Origin: Anthopleura xanthogrammica | Taxonomy: Eukaryota; Cnidaria; Anthozoa; Actiniaria; Actiniidae | Direction of reading: 5' to 3' | Length of the DNA stretch: 64,000 bases | NCBI GenBank assembly: GCA_964019055.1 | Contig: OZ025206.1 | Span: forward strand, 21,603,078-21,667,077 | Shown here: positions 11,691-23,050 of the stretch, piece by piece | Position numbering within the stretch: the stretch's first letter is position 1 | Layout: each line of letters starts with the position of its first letter | Notes under the pieces: model-generated | The model's input: only the letters and a program-made list of their open reading frames with translations | The model's database searches: none | What the model was told of the DNA's origin: nothing | Made by a program: the position numbers and the translations under genes

Positions 11691-11882
11691 CAGGGACCGC
11701 GGAGCACCCTAAAAAGTGCTATATAAGAGACTAGTATGGGAAAAAGTGGGGAGGGGGGGGGGGGGGGGGGGGGGGGGCTAAGATTGGAATTCGAAAATGT
11801 AAGAGACTAGTATGGAAAAAGGAAAAAAAAAGTGGGGGGACTGCAGCCCCCCAGCCCTCCCCGCCGGCTCCGCGGTGCCTGA
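11691..11882. mobile_element. MITE with CGCGGAGC/GCTCCGCG ends and an inner poly-G tract
   Basis: Related inverted ends, CAGGGACCGCGGAGCAC and GGCTCCGCGGTGCCTGA, enclose about 160 bases. A long run of G sits at 11750-11777, and the phrase AAGAGACTAGTATGG occurs twice inside. No coding potential is seen. The superfamily cannot be assigned by eye. Confidence 0.55.
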
Positions 11883-11924
11883 TATTGTAGTTTCCAAGTG
11901 TTTTTCTAACGTAAGGCCTTTGTC

Positions 11925-12140
11925 CGAAAAAAAATGAAGAAAACTTTGCTTTGTAACTCGCCCCCAGCCATTTTTTTCCATGATCCCTTCCTTTATTCGT
12001 CCTAGTATAGATATGTGTGGTTTGTTAGAGCTAAAGAATGGTCCCACTTGCTTGAAGGGGATTTTAAGTGCATCAGTCTCGCCATTCTTTTGTTCTTTTC
12101 GGAAAACAGTGTTTCAAAAACCGCAACATTTTTATTTCCT
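11925..12140 (+). repeat. Dispersed repeat, forward copy
   Basis: This segment (TTTGTAACTCGCCCCCAGCC through AACAGTGTTTCAAAAACCGC) returns in reverse complement at about 18600-18950 inside P1 intron 1. Both copies carry the phrase for AAAGAATGGTCCCACTTGCT or its complement. It is probably an old transposon fragment. Further on, 12140-13240 contains a short TC-rich tract near 12820 and no gene I can support. Confidence 0.6.
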
Positions 12141-13243
12141 GATAATTGCTATCCGCTATTTCGTTCCCTGCTGACAGAGTCTCCTCTTTTTTCCCCGCTG
12201 GATAGGCTTTCGCGAGAAAAAAGAAGACTCTGCCCCCTTCCGTTAAATTATGTGTTTCGCATGCGTCATCGTTACTAGGCAACTCACATTTATGCCAACA
12301 ATCTGTCATCCATGTGACCTCGGGTAGCCAGTATATGCGACTCACTGAGAGTTAAAATTTTGATTTTCTTTTTAAAATCTCTGACTGAGTTTCAACTAAT
12401 TTTCTTTGATTTTATCTGTTAGTCCCTCGCCACTGGGGAAAGTTGAGGAGCCGGCCACCGAACGGCCTTTGAATGTTAAAAGTGCTCGACTCAAGGCCAA
12501 ATATTTTGCCGACAAATCCTTCGCAAAGCGTTTAGGCCAAAATAAATAAGCCATGCAGTCATGACAATCGATTTGAAGAAAACGCTTTTCAGAACCAGGC
12601 AGTTGACTTGGAATTCCACAAAATGGCTTCAAAATATGAAGGACGTGACTTCCGAGAGAGCCTAGTATTGCATGCTTAAACATTTCACAGCAGACTTTTT
12701 GGTGGTCATGCGTAGAAGTGTTCGATTAAGAAAAAACAGGTTTCGAAACCGGTTTCTTCGTACGCAACCATGGACGGTGGTTGGATCAAATAATTTAACG
12801 GATTGGGCAAGAGGCTTTTTTTTTTCTCTCTCTCTCTCTCCCTGGAAAAAAGGGAGCATCTTCCAGCAGGGATGTTATTGGGGAACAAAGTAGCTGATGA
12901 TGTTCAGAGCGGCACTTCATTTTCCAGGCGTTATTTCATAAGCAATTCGTACTTATTGCTGTTTTGATGATGAATTAACTTTATTTGATTTCACACTTCA
13001 AATATTCTTGTCCTTTTCTCGTTCGTGATGCAATTTCATGAATCCAAACCCAATACTTCAAGTTGTGAATCCCCTTGCTTTCCAAAGTCTTTCGAATTCT
13101 TCAAGTGTTTTTCACTTTGGACAAAATGGGATCAAGCAAAGTTCTGTGACTAGACAAATTGTAAATTAAAAATATGTAAAATCATGAAGAAGAAGGATCC
13201 ACCTCTTTTGTGACGTGTCATGTTCGTGTTCGTGATTGGATGG

Positions 13244-13332
13244 TATAGAGAGGGGTGACTTTAAGCAGCTTCATCATTGCAATTGGGTTCTGACTCCTGC
13301 TGAAGACGAAACCAAAACCTAGTGCTGAAACC
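13244..13332 (+). promoter_or_regulatory. Core promoter of P1
   Basis: A TATA-like box (TATAGAGAGG) lies 89 bases before the P1 start codon. It is followed by the block GGTGACTTTAAGCAGCTTCATCATTG, which is shared by all five family members, and then the common leader ACTCCTGCTGAAGACGAAAC. The conservation of box and leader marks this as the family promoter. The P1 box has drifted from TATAAAA. Confidence 0.7.
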
Positions 13333-14297
13333 ATGAAGATTTATTTGATCGCAGCCTTGTTCCTTGGTGCTCTTGTTGTGACTCATTCACTGAAGAAAGA
13401 AAAGCCAGAAAAGTTTGAGCTCCTTGAACAACCTGAACAGCCTGAAGAAGGTGAGCTTAATGATTTTAACCCCGATTACGGTGAACTACGAATTCGCTTA
13501 TAAGCTTTGCTTTTGTGCAAGAAAATTTAGCCGAAATATGCCTTGCAGTTTTCCTAGAGATTTGAGATTACGGTAAAAGAGAACTGAAGCGAATGAAAGT
13601 TTGAGGAAACGCTGGAAAAAGAAGAATCAATACGACAGGAGATAATTGTTAGCGTGCAGCAAAGAAACCTGAACCTGTTCGTGATTCTGTAGGCAGCTTG
13701 TTCTAATTCTCTTCTTTCCACTGTTAAATTTCTTATTCTAACTGTTGACTTTCCTCCAAAAATTGTTCCAAATCCTTTCGAAAGTCTTCAAGGTTATTTC
13801 CTGTAATAAATGTGCCACTTTCTACAGTGTTTGTTACACGTACTGTTTACATTCATCACTGAGGCGCATTGTTTTCGACATGTGCTCGTTATATTAAGGC
13901 CCGTTTACACTAGCAAATTTATCGCTCAACTTGAGCCGCGATTTCAATGGCGATTTTATCGCGACCCAAATCGCAAAGAATTGCACTAAATTTCGATCAT
14001 GTTTGAATAGGAATGATTTTTTTTCAAGTAGAAGAGTGAAGTTTCTCGGATTTGCCGACTGGTATTTAAATAACAATACAACTTACCATTGTTATATTCC
14101 ATTCATTTTGTTATGTATATTTTCAGGATTGATATATTTCTTGATATATCAACACAATAGAACGAATCTCTTTAGGTGTACACGATTGGTTTCTTTTAAT
14201 GTTTCTTTTAACAAATCACATTAAGTCTTCCTGAATGCTTGGTCTTTCGAGATTCCATAGAAATGCAGTAGAGTGCAAAAAAAAAAAAATCACTATA

Positions 14298-14901
14298 TAC
14301 ACCTACTTGCAAAAAGGTTGTCATAGAAATTTGAAGATTCAAAGTTAGTAGTTCGTGATTTAGTAAATTCACCGATTCAGATTAAATCATCGCCGACGTC
14401 ATTAGAGTCGACAGGCGCCACTTTTGATTACATTAAAGTAGGTTTAAAGTAGGTTTTCCCATTGGAATCTCTGTAATTATATAACTCGTTATAACTCGTT
14501 ATAACTCGGAGCCCTTACTGAGGAAGAATTTCTCAGTAAGAAGAAGCTCATTCTTGACGATATGAATTAACATAAAAGTGTATTATTTAAAGGATCAATA
14601 AAAAAGTGTTGTTATCCGTATGAAACATGAAATCTTTGTGACTATCAGTAAGAAGAATAACATAGAAATATCAAAAATTATAAAAAAGGGTTGATACAAT
14701 AAGAACAACCAGTTATATAATTACAGAGATTCCAATGGCAAAACCTACTTTAAACTAATCAAAACCGTGAATATCAAGAGGCGCCTGTCGATTCTAATGA
14801 CGTCGGCGATAATTTATTCTGAATCGGTGAATTTACTAAATCATGAACTACTAACTTTGAATCTTCAAATTTCTATGACAACCTTTTTGCAAGTAGATGT
14901 A
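14298..14901. mobile_element. 0.6 kb inverted-repeat MITE, tandem unit 1
   Basis: Long terminal inverted repeats of roughly 200 bases begin TACACCTACTTGCAAAAAGG and end CCTTTTTGCAAGTAGATGTA. The inner GACGTCATTAGAGTCGACAGG block also appears in both orientations. There is no coding content. The flanking bases are TA-rich, but a target duplication is not clear. Confidence 0.8.
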
Positions 14902-15965
14902 TGAACAATTGATAATTCAACCTTTCTATATTTCTTCCCTTCTTTTTTCCAAATCTTATATGTATACTAATATATCTTGATTACTTATTCCTATTTAGTT
15001 TATTAAACAGTTTTCTTAATTGTCCGTAGCGGCTTTAAATACTGATCGCTTTGTGCATAAAAGCAAAGAAGCAGTATTTAAGACCATTTCTTAAAAGAAA
15101 TCCATGAAAGGAGATGTAAGCCTGTGCAGAACATGTCAATCATTCAGTGGTTATTCTTTTGCGATAAACTCTTGTAGATCCTGGAAATACTTGAAAGCAC
15201 TAATAGGAAAGAAGAAAAAAAAACAATCAAATAAAACACACACGCGCTACACCTAATCAATGAAGCCTGTGCCTAGCTGGCTAAAAAAGCAGATATAATT
15301 CATCTCAAACATTGCGAATGCACTGAGAGCACATGGGATAAGCAATAGTTTGAGGTTCTGTAGATGCTTGTTATAATTCTCTTCTTTCCACTGTTAAATT
15401 TCTTATTTTAACTGTTGACTTTCCTCCAAAAATTGTTCCAAATCCTTTCTAAGGTCTTCCAGGCTATTTCCTGTAATAAATGTGCCACTTTCTACAGTGT
15501 TTGTTACACGTACTGTTTACATTCATCACTGAGGCGCATCGTTCTAGTCATGTGCTCGTTATATTAAGGCCCGTTTACTCTAGCAAATTTATCGCTCAAC
15601 TTGAGCCGCAATTTCAATGGCGATTTTATCGCGACCCAAATCGCAAAGAATTGCACTAAATTTCGATCATGTTTGAATAGGAATGATTTTTTTTCAAGTA
15701 GAAGAGTGAAGTTTCTCGGGTTTGCCGACTGGTATTTAAATAACAATACAACCATTGTTATATTCCATTCATTTTGTTATGTATATTTTCAGGATTGATA
15801 TATTTTTCGATATATCAACACAATAGAACTAATCTCTTTAGGTGTACACGATTGGTTTCTTTTAATGTTTCTTTTAAAAAATCACATTGAGTCTTCCTGA
15901 ATGCTTGGTCTTTCGAGATTCCGTAGAAATGCAGTAGAGTGCGAAAAAAAAAAAAAATCAGTATA

Positions 15966-16566
15966 TACACCTACTTGCAAAAAGGTTGTCATAGAAATTT
16001 GAAGATTCAAAGTTAGTAGTTCGTGATTTAGTAAATTCACCGATTCAGATTAAATCATCGCCGACGTCATTAGAGTCGACAGGCGCCACTTTTGATTAGT
16101 TTAAAGTAGGTTTAAAGTAGGTTTTCCCATTGGAATCTCTGTAATTATTATAACTCGTTATAACTCGGAGCCCTTACTGAGGAAGAATTTCTCGGTAAGA
16201 AGAAGCTCATTCTTGACGATATGAATTAACATAAAAGTGTATTATTTAAAGGATCAATAAAAAAGTGTTGTTATCCGTATGAAACATGAAATCTTTGTGA
16301 CTATCAGTAAGAAGAATAACATAGAAATATCAAAAAATATAAAAAAAATTGATACAATTTGAAATAAAAACAACGAGTTATATAATTACAGAGATTCCAA
16401 TGGCAAAACCTACTTTAAACTAATCAAAACCGTGAATATCAAGAGGCGCCTGTCGACTCTAATGACGTCGGTGATAATTTATTCTGAATCGGTAAATTTA
16501 CTAAATCACGAACTACTAACTTTGAATCTTCAAATTTCTATGACAACCTTTTTGCAAGTAGATGTA
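15966..16566. mobile_element. 0.6 kb inverted-repeat MITE, tandem unit 2
   Basis: This is the copy of the 14298-14901 element carried along by the tandem duplication, with only scattered base differences. Because it lies at the same place within the unit, it was inserted before the duplication. Confidence 0.8.
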
Positions 16567-17232
16567 TGAACAATTGATAATTCAACCTTTCTATATTTCT
16601 TCCCTTCTTTTTTCCAAATCTTATATGTATACTAATATATCTTGATTACTTATTCCTATTTAGTTTATTAAACAGTTTTCTTAATTGTCCGTAGCGGCTT
16701 TAAATACTGATCGCTTTGTGCATAAAAGCAAAGAAGCAGTATTTAAGACCATTTCTTAAAAGAAATCCATGAAAGGAGATGTAAGCCTGTGCTGAACATG
16801 TCGATCATGCAGTGGTCACTCTTTTGCGATAAACTCTTTTAGATCATGGAAATACTTGAAAGCACTAATAGGAAAGAAAAAAAAACAATCAAATAAAACA
16901 CACACACGCGCTACACCTACTCAATGAAGCCTGTGCCTAGCTGGCTAAAAAAGCAGATATAATTCATCTCAAACATTGCGAATGCACTGAGAGCACATGG
17001 GATAAGCAATAGTTTGAGGTTCTGTAGATAGCTTGTTATAATTCTCTTCTTTCCACTGTTAAATTTCTTATTTCAACTGTTGACTTTCCTCCAAAAATTG
17101 TTCCAAATCCTTTCTAAAGTCTTCCAGGCTATTTCCTGTAATAAATGTGCCACTTTCTACAGTGTTTGTTACACGTACTGTTTACAATCATCACTGAGGC
17201 GCATCGTTCTAGTCATGTGCTCGTTATATTAA

Positions 17233-17434
17233 GGCCCGTTTACTCTAGCAAATTTATCGCTCAACTTGAGCCGCGATTTCAATGGCGATTTTATCGCGAC
17301 CCAAATCGCAAAGAATTGCACTTAATTTCGATCATGTTCGAATTGGCGTCGACCGTCGGCTGCGATCATCGCCGTGAAATCGCCATAAAATCGCAGCTCA
17401 AGTCGCGCGACAAATTTGCTAGTGTAAACGGGCC
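17233..17434. mobile_element. PiggyBac-like MITE (TTAA target site), complete copy
   Basis: TTAA lies on both sides (17229-17232 and 17435-17438). The ends are inverted repeats starting GGCCCGTTTAC, and the inner sequence GCGATTTTATCGCG also pairs with its complement. A TTAA target with short inverted ends is the hallmark of piggyBac-type insertions. The same element is present at about 13898 and 15574, but there its right half has been deleted. Confidence 0.85.
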
Positions 17435-17977
17435 TTAACCTTTTCCTCGATGCCTTCAATACTGATTGTACATGATGTAAATAGTTCAATGGTAAATTTT
17501 TTTTGATTTGCGTGATGCGTCTTTAAGATACGAAGGATTATGCTTCCAATATGTTAATGACTGTGACGTCTACTACGGTATTTATAGCATTTATTCAGTG
17601 TAAAGACGATACCTAATAGGAATGATTTTTTTTCAAGTAGAAGAATGAAGTTTCTCGGTGTTGCCGACTGGTATTTATATAACGATACAACTTACCATTG
17701 TTATATTCCATTCATTTTGTTATGTATATTTTCAGGATTGATATATTTCTCGATTAATCATATCCATTTTGAAATCATTAGCAAATCCTGCAATCTGATT
17801 GGCTACAAAGTGTGCGATTTAAGCATTAATTGCACTATTTTGAATCATTAATTGCATCATTTTGTCAAACAATCACTTTTGAAGCTACATATAACTGTTG
17901 AGTATCTTAACATATTAAGTTTCAAAATGGAAATGATTAATAGGTAATAGAACTGAGTGTCTTGCAATTTTGGGCAG

Positions 17978-18202
17978 AAATCACACTCGTGATTAACAAA
18001 TTGCACTCCCGCTGCGCGGTCGTGCAATTTTGTAATCACTCTTGCGATTTCAGCCCAAATTGCACTCAACTCAGTTCTATTACCATTATAAATCACACTC
18101 GTGATTAACAAATTGCACTCCCGCTGCGCGGTCGTGCAATTTTGTAATCACTCTTGCGATTTCAGCCCAAATTGCACTCAACTCAGTTCTATTACCATTA
18201 TA
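17978..18202. repeat. Two tandem copies of a 113-base unit
   Basis: The unit, starting AATCACACTCGTGATTAACA and ending near CTCAGTTCTATTACCATTATA, is repeated twice with almost no change. It contains the internal complement pair CGTGCAATTTTGTAATCAC and GATTAACAAATTGCACTC. It probably comes from a hairpin-type MITE. Confidence 0.8.
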
Positions 18203-18599
18203 TATCAACACAATAGAACGAATCTCTTTAGGTGTACACGATTCGTTCCTTAAAATCACACTAAGTCTTCCTGAATGCTTGGTCTGTCGGGATTCTATAG
18301 TAATGCAGTAACAAACTGCTACCAGAATCTGTTAACAACATGTTCCAAAAAAGCTCTGATATTTAACAAATAGAAAACGTTTGCCGTGTTTACATAGCCT
18401 GATATAAACAGAGGGAAGTTTGGGAGAAGTCGAGAGCTGTTGTGTAAAACCGAGCCGCAGGCGATGCAGAATTTTTGATCTAGTTGGTGGGACTAGCTTT
18501 TGAAACGGCTCTGGGAAACCATCCTCCTTAAGCCGGACCCACAGCATATGTACAATTTGTCTGCGCATGCGCCAGATTTGAACCACTGGCTTCCCAAGG

Positions 18600-18950
18600 A
18601 TTAATTGTGCGGTTTTTGAAACACTGTTTAAATCGTTATAAAAGTTAAAAAAATTATTAATTATTTTTTGCTTTTGTAATTTTGAGATTTTTTGGTTCCC
18701 TATTGCTTTCTGTCCGGCGAAGTAAGGGAATTATTTGTGTGGGATTCCTGTGGTTTAAAGTGTTTATTCCGAAAAGAACAAAAGAATGGCGAGACTGATG
18801 CACTTAAAATCCCCTTCAAGCAAGTGGGACCACTCTTTAGCTCTAACAACCCACACATATCAAAACTACGATGAATAAAGGAAGGGATCATGAATAAAAA
18901 TGGCTGGGGGGCGAGTTACAAAGCACAGTTTTCTACGAATTTATTCGGAC
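18600..18950 (-). repeat. Dispersed repeat, reverse copy
   Basis: This is the reverse-oriented relative of the segment at 11925-12140, including the GGGGGGCGAGTTACAAAGC block. It sits inside P1 intron 1. The region after it, about 19140-20140, is AT-rich and contains no gene, tandem repeat or inverted end that I can recognise. Confidence 0.6.
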
Positions 18951-21124
18951 AAAGCCTTAAGTTAGAAAAGAGTAAGGTTAAAAGAAGCCAGTAATTGAAT
19001 ATTTTGGCTGGGGGGCGACCGAACAAGTGTAGTACTTTAGGTAGAAAGTGTGGATAACACGTGTAAAATCGTAAATTATTCAACCAAACAGAGCAAAATA
19101 TTTTATTGATGCGCAGACACAGAAAACTGTAATTCACAGAATGTAAGCTTCAATATATCAGTACTAACTTTGACTGGTAGGCATTCCTTTTAATCATCTT
19201 CGATTTGTATAAACCCTTGAAGAAAGTAGGTGGTTTTTAAACATTTTCCTTGTTTCGACCGATCCTAAATATTTCGTAAACTACGAGCTTCAAATTGAGG
19301 ATAATCATCCACAGCACTACAAATGCAGATAGACTGTCTTATCCCATAGCTGGTTTCTCTCGTATATCCATAAAACAGACGTAGATCGCCAACGAATCGT
19401 CTACCGCGGCTCAAAACGCAAGCAAAATGGCCGCGAAGACAGTTCAAAGCCAAAATCTGGCGCATGCGCAGACAAATTGTATATATGCTCGGACCCACAG
19501 GTTTATTAGTATTCTGTATCTGATACAGATGTGGTAGAGAATAAAAAACATTGATTGAATACAATGATTGATTAAAAAGATGAGTTGCATGTTTTAAGTT
19601 ATTTGAACAGCCAGTCGTAAAGCTCTAGGTAAACTGCAAGGCATATTTCGTCTGAAACTGTCTTGCTCGAAAGCAAAGCTCAAGGTAAACAAGAAAGTCA
19701 GTTGTTGAGCGAGTCGCCGTTCATCGTAATCAGCGGTAATGGCAATTTCTTTGTGAAACTATTTTTATGAACTTGAAATAATTTTTTATGCTCAGCTGCC
19801 TCTGTTGTTTACCCGGTGACATAATATTTGACTTTTTTTAAAGCGATATCTAAGCTTCGAGCTTCGTAAGGAAAATATCGAGCCCGTAAAGAGATATTTG
19901 GGGCATGAGCTCTAAGTAAATCTATGTTTACAAAATTTTAACAACGGCAAACACGAAATTCGCTTCACAAATACTCGCTAAAATACACATCGGATCGTCA
20001 TGAGAACACTGACCTACAGTGCTTACAGTAATGGAGTAAAGATCTTTTTTATGTAGAATAATTGACTACAGGATATCAGAAAAGGCTTTGCAAATTGTAC
20101 AAACCATATTTTTATATCTCTTTAAAAGCAAACGAGCAGTATTTATGAGCAGTTAAGAAATCCATGAAAGAGGAGATGTAAGCCTGTGCTGAACACGTCG
20201 ATCATGCAGTGGTTACTCTTTTGCGATAAACTCTTTTAGATCCTGGAAATACTTGAAAGCACTAATAGGAAAGGTAAAAATAAATCAAATAAAACAAACA
20301 CGCTACAGAGACTCAATGAAGCCTGTGCCTAGCTGGCTAAAAAAGCAGATATAATTCATCTCAAACATTGCGAATGCACTGAGAGCACATGGGATAAGCA
20401 ATATTTTGTAATGGTCTTATCATCAAATAAATAAGATAAAACAAATCTTTCTAAATAACTATCAACCACCTGTTAAAAATCAATGATTTCCTACATCAGA
20501 ATAATTTTTTTTAGCTATTTATTGCCATTTACTGATCGAGACATATTTCAAAGGCACAACAGGTTAATGGGCGATACACTACTGTCAATCGAATAAATCA
20601 TTCCTATGTAGCTTTCCATTTTATAAAGCAGTAGACACATGCGTCTAATAGGCGCCTATTTTTATGTTTCCCGTGATCTGGTTTTGGTCATAACATGCCT
20701 GAGGGTCAAAGTTCGTAATGCTACTGATAAGGCGTCTCTAGACCTGAATATTCGTAAAGTCATAGAAAACATTTGAAATGAGGTGTCGCTGGGGAGACAT
20801 GTAATTTAATTTTTCTTTCTTTCTTTTTCTTTCATAAAAAAAAAGACTTTAAGGGTGCACCTGCAGATCTAGACGACGAAGACAATGTTGAAGAGAAGAG
20901 ACGTGTAGTACGAAGAAATTCTTTGAGCCTCGCACTTTGTTGCCGTGAGCACCTACATTGTTGCCGGTAGCACCTTCGCCACCTTAGAAAATGAGCTTTG
21001 CCCCCGCACTTGCAGTAAGTTAACTATCCCGGCCATAATTCATAACTGTAAGTGTATTGGGTAATCATGTCTCTGAACCTTTATCATGAAACAAGCATGT
21101 ATCGAATTTTATCGAACTCAGAAT

Positions 21125-21990
21125 CAAACAATCTCTGGGCTGATCTAAGTCAGGACATGGCTAACTCACAGTTGAACCCTGAAACAACCTCTGGGCTGAT
21201 CTAAATCAGGACATGGCTAACTCACAGATGAAACCCTGAAACCACCTCTGGGCTGATCTAATTATAAGTCAGGACATGGCTAACTCACAGATGAAGCCCT
21301 GAAACAACCTCTGATGAGCTGATCTAAGTCAGGGCATGGCTAACTCACAGATGAAACCCTGAAACCACCTCTGGGCTGATCTAATTATAAGTCAAGATAT
21401 GGCTAACTCACAGATGAAGCCTTGAAACAACCTCTGATGGGCTGATCTTTGTCAGGGCATGCATGGCTACCTCCCGGGGGGGAAGGGGGTACTTCGGGTC
21501 GTTTCATACCGGGATGCTCCGCCCGGACTCTCGACCCTTTACTCTTTTCTATACCAAATTTCAGCAAAAAAGTACCCCTTTTATATACCTTTTTGCCTGA
21601 TCATGAAAAGGTACCCCTTTCATATACCTTTGAAGAAAATCTACCTCTTTTTATACCAAAACTCACAAATCTCCACCCCTTTTCTATACCTGAGGCCTGA
21701 AAAAAAGTACCCCTTTCGGGCGGAGCATCCCCGTATAGTCCATTATAGGCAGTACCCCCCCCCCCCCCGGCTACCTCACAGTTGAACCCTGAAAGAACCT
21801 CTGGGCTGATCTAAGGCAGGGCAGGACTAACTCACATATTGAACCCTGAAACAACCTTTAGGCAGATCTAAGTCAGGGCATGGCTTACTCACAGTTGAAC
21901 CCTGAAACAACCTATGGGCTGATCTTGGTCAGGGTATGGCTCAATCACAGATCGAACCAAGAAACAACCTCTCGGCTGTCTATGTCAGCG
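21125..21990. repeat. Minisatellite, about 10 units of 55-65 bases, split by a MITE
   Basis: The unit contains GGGCTGATCTAAGTCAGGAC, then ATGGCTAACTCACAG, then a GAACCCTGAAACAACCTCT variant. Six units precede and about four follow an insertion at 21474-21770. Units vary in length (for example ATTATAAG is added in some). The array lies in the intron after P1 exon 2. Confidence 0.88.
21474..21770. mobile_element. 297-base MITE inserted in the minisatellite
   Basis: A CTACCTC target duplication lies at 21467-21473 and 21771-21777. The ends are inverted G-rich and C-rich tracts (CCGGGGGGGAAGGGGGTACT and AGTACCCCCC...CCGG). Inner inverted blocks GGATGCTCCGCCCG and CGGGCGGAGCATCC pair with each other. 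Short open frames here are chance products of AAAGTACCCCTTT-type repeats. Confidence 0.85.
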
Positions 21991-22484
21991 CTCAGCTAAC
22001 TCATTGACCAAATTTGAATTTATCATTATGGGTTTTGTGAAAAGAGGAAAATCAGAGACCCAGACAAAAAAAACCCTCGAATCAAGGGAAAGACTCACCT
22101 TAGAAACTCTACGAACATGCAATAGCGAGTCCTGCCTCAAACCCAGCGAGACCGCAAAGGCGAGAGTGCACTAGCTATCACTACGCCAGCCTTGATTCCC
22201 TTCAGTTACTCTGACGTGACTCATCGATCCGACTATTGAACAAATAGTCTGATGCACCGGTAACCTACTAAATTAGAAAGAAATAATAATCAATGGAGTG
22301 AAGTGAAATGACACTACGAACGAAGATAGATCTAGAGTCTACAGTATTATACTCAATACTCAGTCCGGTCTGATTTCTATTTCTTACTTTTCTTTTTCAG
22401 TTGGTACCCCCTGCAGAGAGTACCCCCTGCAGGGACATACTATCCAGAGTTAAATGTTGTCAACCCTTAATCGTACTTAATCAA

Positions 22485-23050
22485 ATGTTAGGGACTTTAA
22501 GATTTGCAAAATCTACGACGGCGACGTGAATGCCGGAAGAGTAAATAATTTCTCTTTGGGGTTCTGTTCTTGGGGATTTCATTCTAAACATTATGAGTAA
22601 AGTCAACTCATCCACAGGGAAGACAGAATTTAAAAGCGCGAATCCCCAAATGAAGTTTATTTACACTTCCTGTTGACGTCGCCGTCGTAGAATTACTGTG
22701 AGCAAAATGTTTGAACTTAGAAAACTCAGAACAAATTTTGCTATAGTATCTAAAAGTAGAGATGAATCCCTATAAATGTGTATAATTTTGTTTTCAAAGT
22801 TGAATAAAACTGAGGCATCAAATCTGTGGTCTATTTGGAGTATACTTCGGAATGCAGTTCAATTTGTATAGGAAAACAAAAGAATTTCAAGATCCTGAGA
22901 ATCGGAAACTATTGTTTTGTCCTTCAAATTGAGCTGCATTCCGACGTCGGCTGCAAGGGGTCAAAAAACTAGGTCCCAATTCTTAGATACAGAAATTCTT
23001 TCGTTTTGTTCTCCAAATTGAGCTGCATTCCGACGTGCTGCAAGTGGTGT
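22485..23050. repeat. MITE fragments downstream of P1
   Basis: GACGGCGACGT near 22515 and ACGTCGCCGTCG near 22675 form the ends of one small inverted-repeat element. At about 22850-23045, three copies of the GAGCTGCATTCCGACG segment or its inverse appear. They belong to the same family as the complete hairpin element at 36611-36750. No gene is present. Confidence 0.6.

Larger units (their letters stand above)
13691..17025. repeat. 1.67 kb tandem duplication in P1 intron 1
   Basis: Two head-to-tail units, 13691-15360 and 15361-17025, are nearly identical over their full length. A third, rearranged unit starts at 17026. Its tail (CCTGTGCCTAGCTGGCTAAA, then GAGCACATGGGATAAGCAAT) is found at about 20320-20402, so it has been stretched by insertions. 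Each complete unit holds half of a TTAA MITE and one 0.6 kb inverted-repeat element. There is no gene inside. Confidence 0.9.
13333..22453 (+). pseudogene. P1: decayed secreted Cys-rich peptide gene of the ShKT-like family
   Basis: Three exons can be matched to P5. Exon 1 (13333-13450) encodes a signal peptide ([16 protein letters not shown]) and a Glu/Pro/Gln-rich start of the propeptide. Exon 2 (20846-21014) encodes an acidic stretch, the dibasic site EEKRR and a cysteine segment, but a TAG at 20968 stops it after CCREHLHCCR. The sequence beyond that stop resembles the family only in another frame (ELCPRTC), which indicates a frameshift. Exon 3 (22401 on) keeps the acceptor and the first cysteine of the ShKT-like domain, then stops at 22453. 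The polyadenylation signal (AATAAA at 22803) and its flank match P5. Either the gene is dead or it yields a short 80-residue precursor. Intron 1 is 7.4 kb of repeats. Confidence 0.6.

Noticed and set aside
21449..21785. Two overlapping frames of 83 and 108 codons
   Set aside because: They lie inside a MITE made of AAAGTACCCC-type repeats and poly-C, with no recognisable motif.
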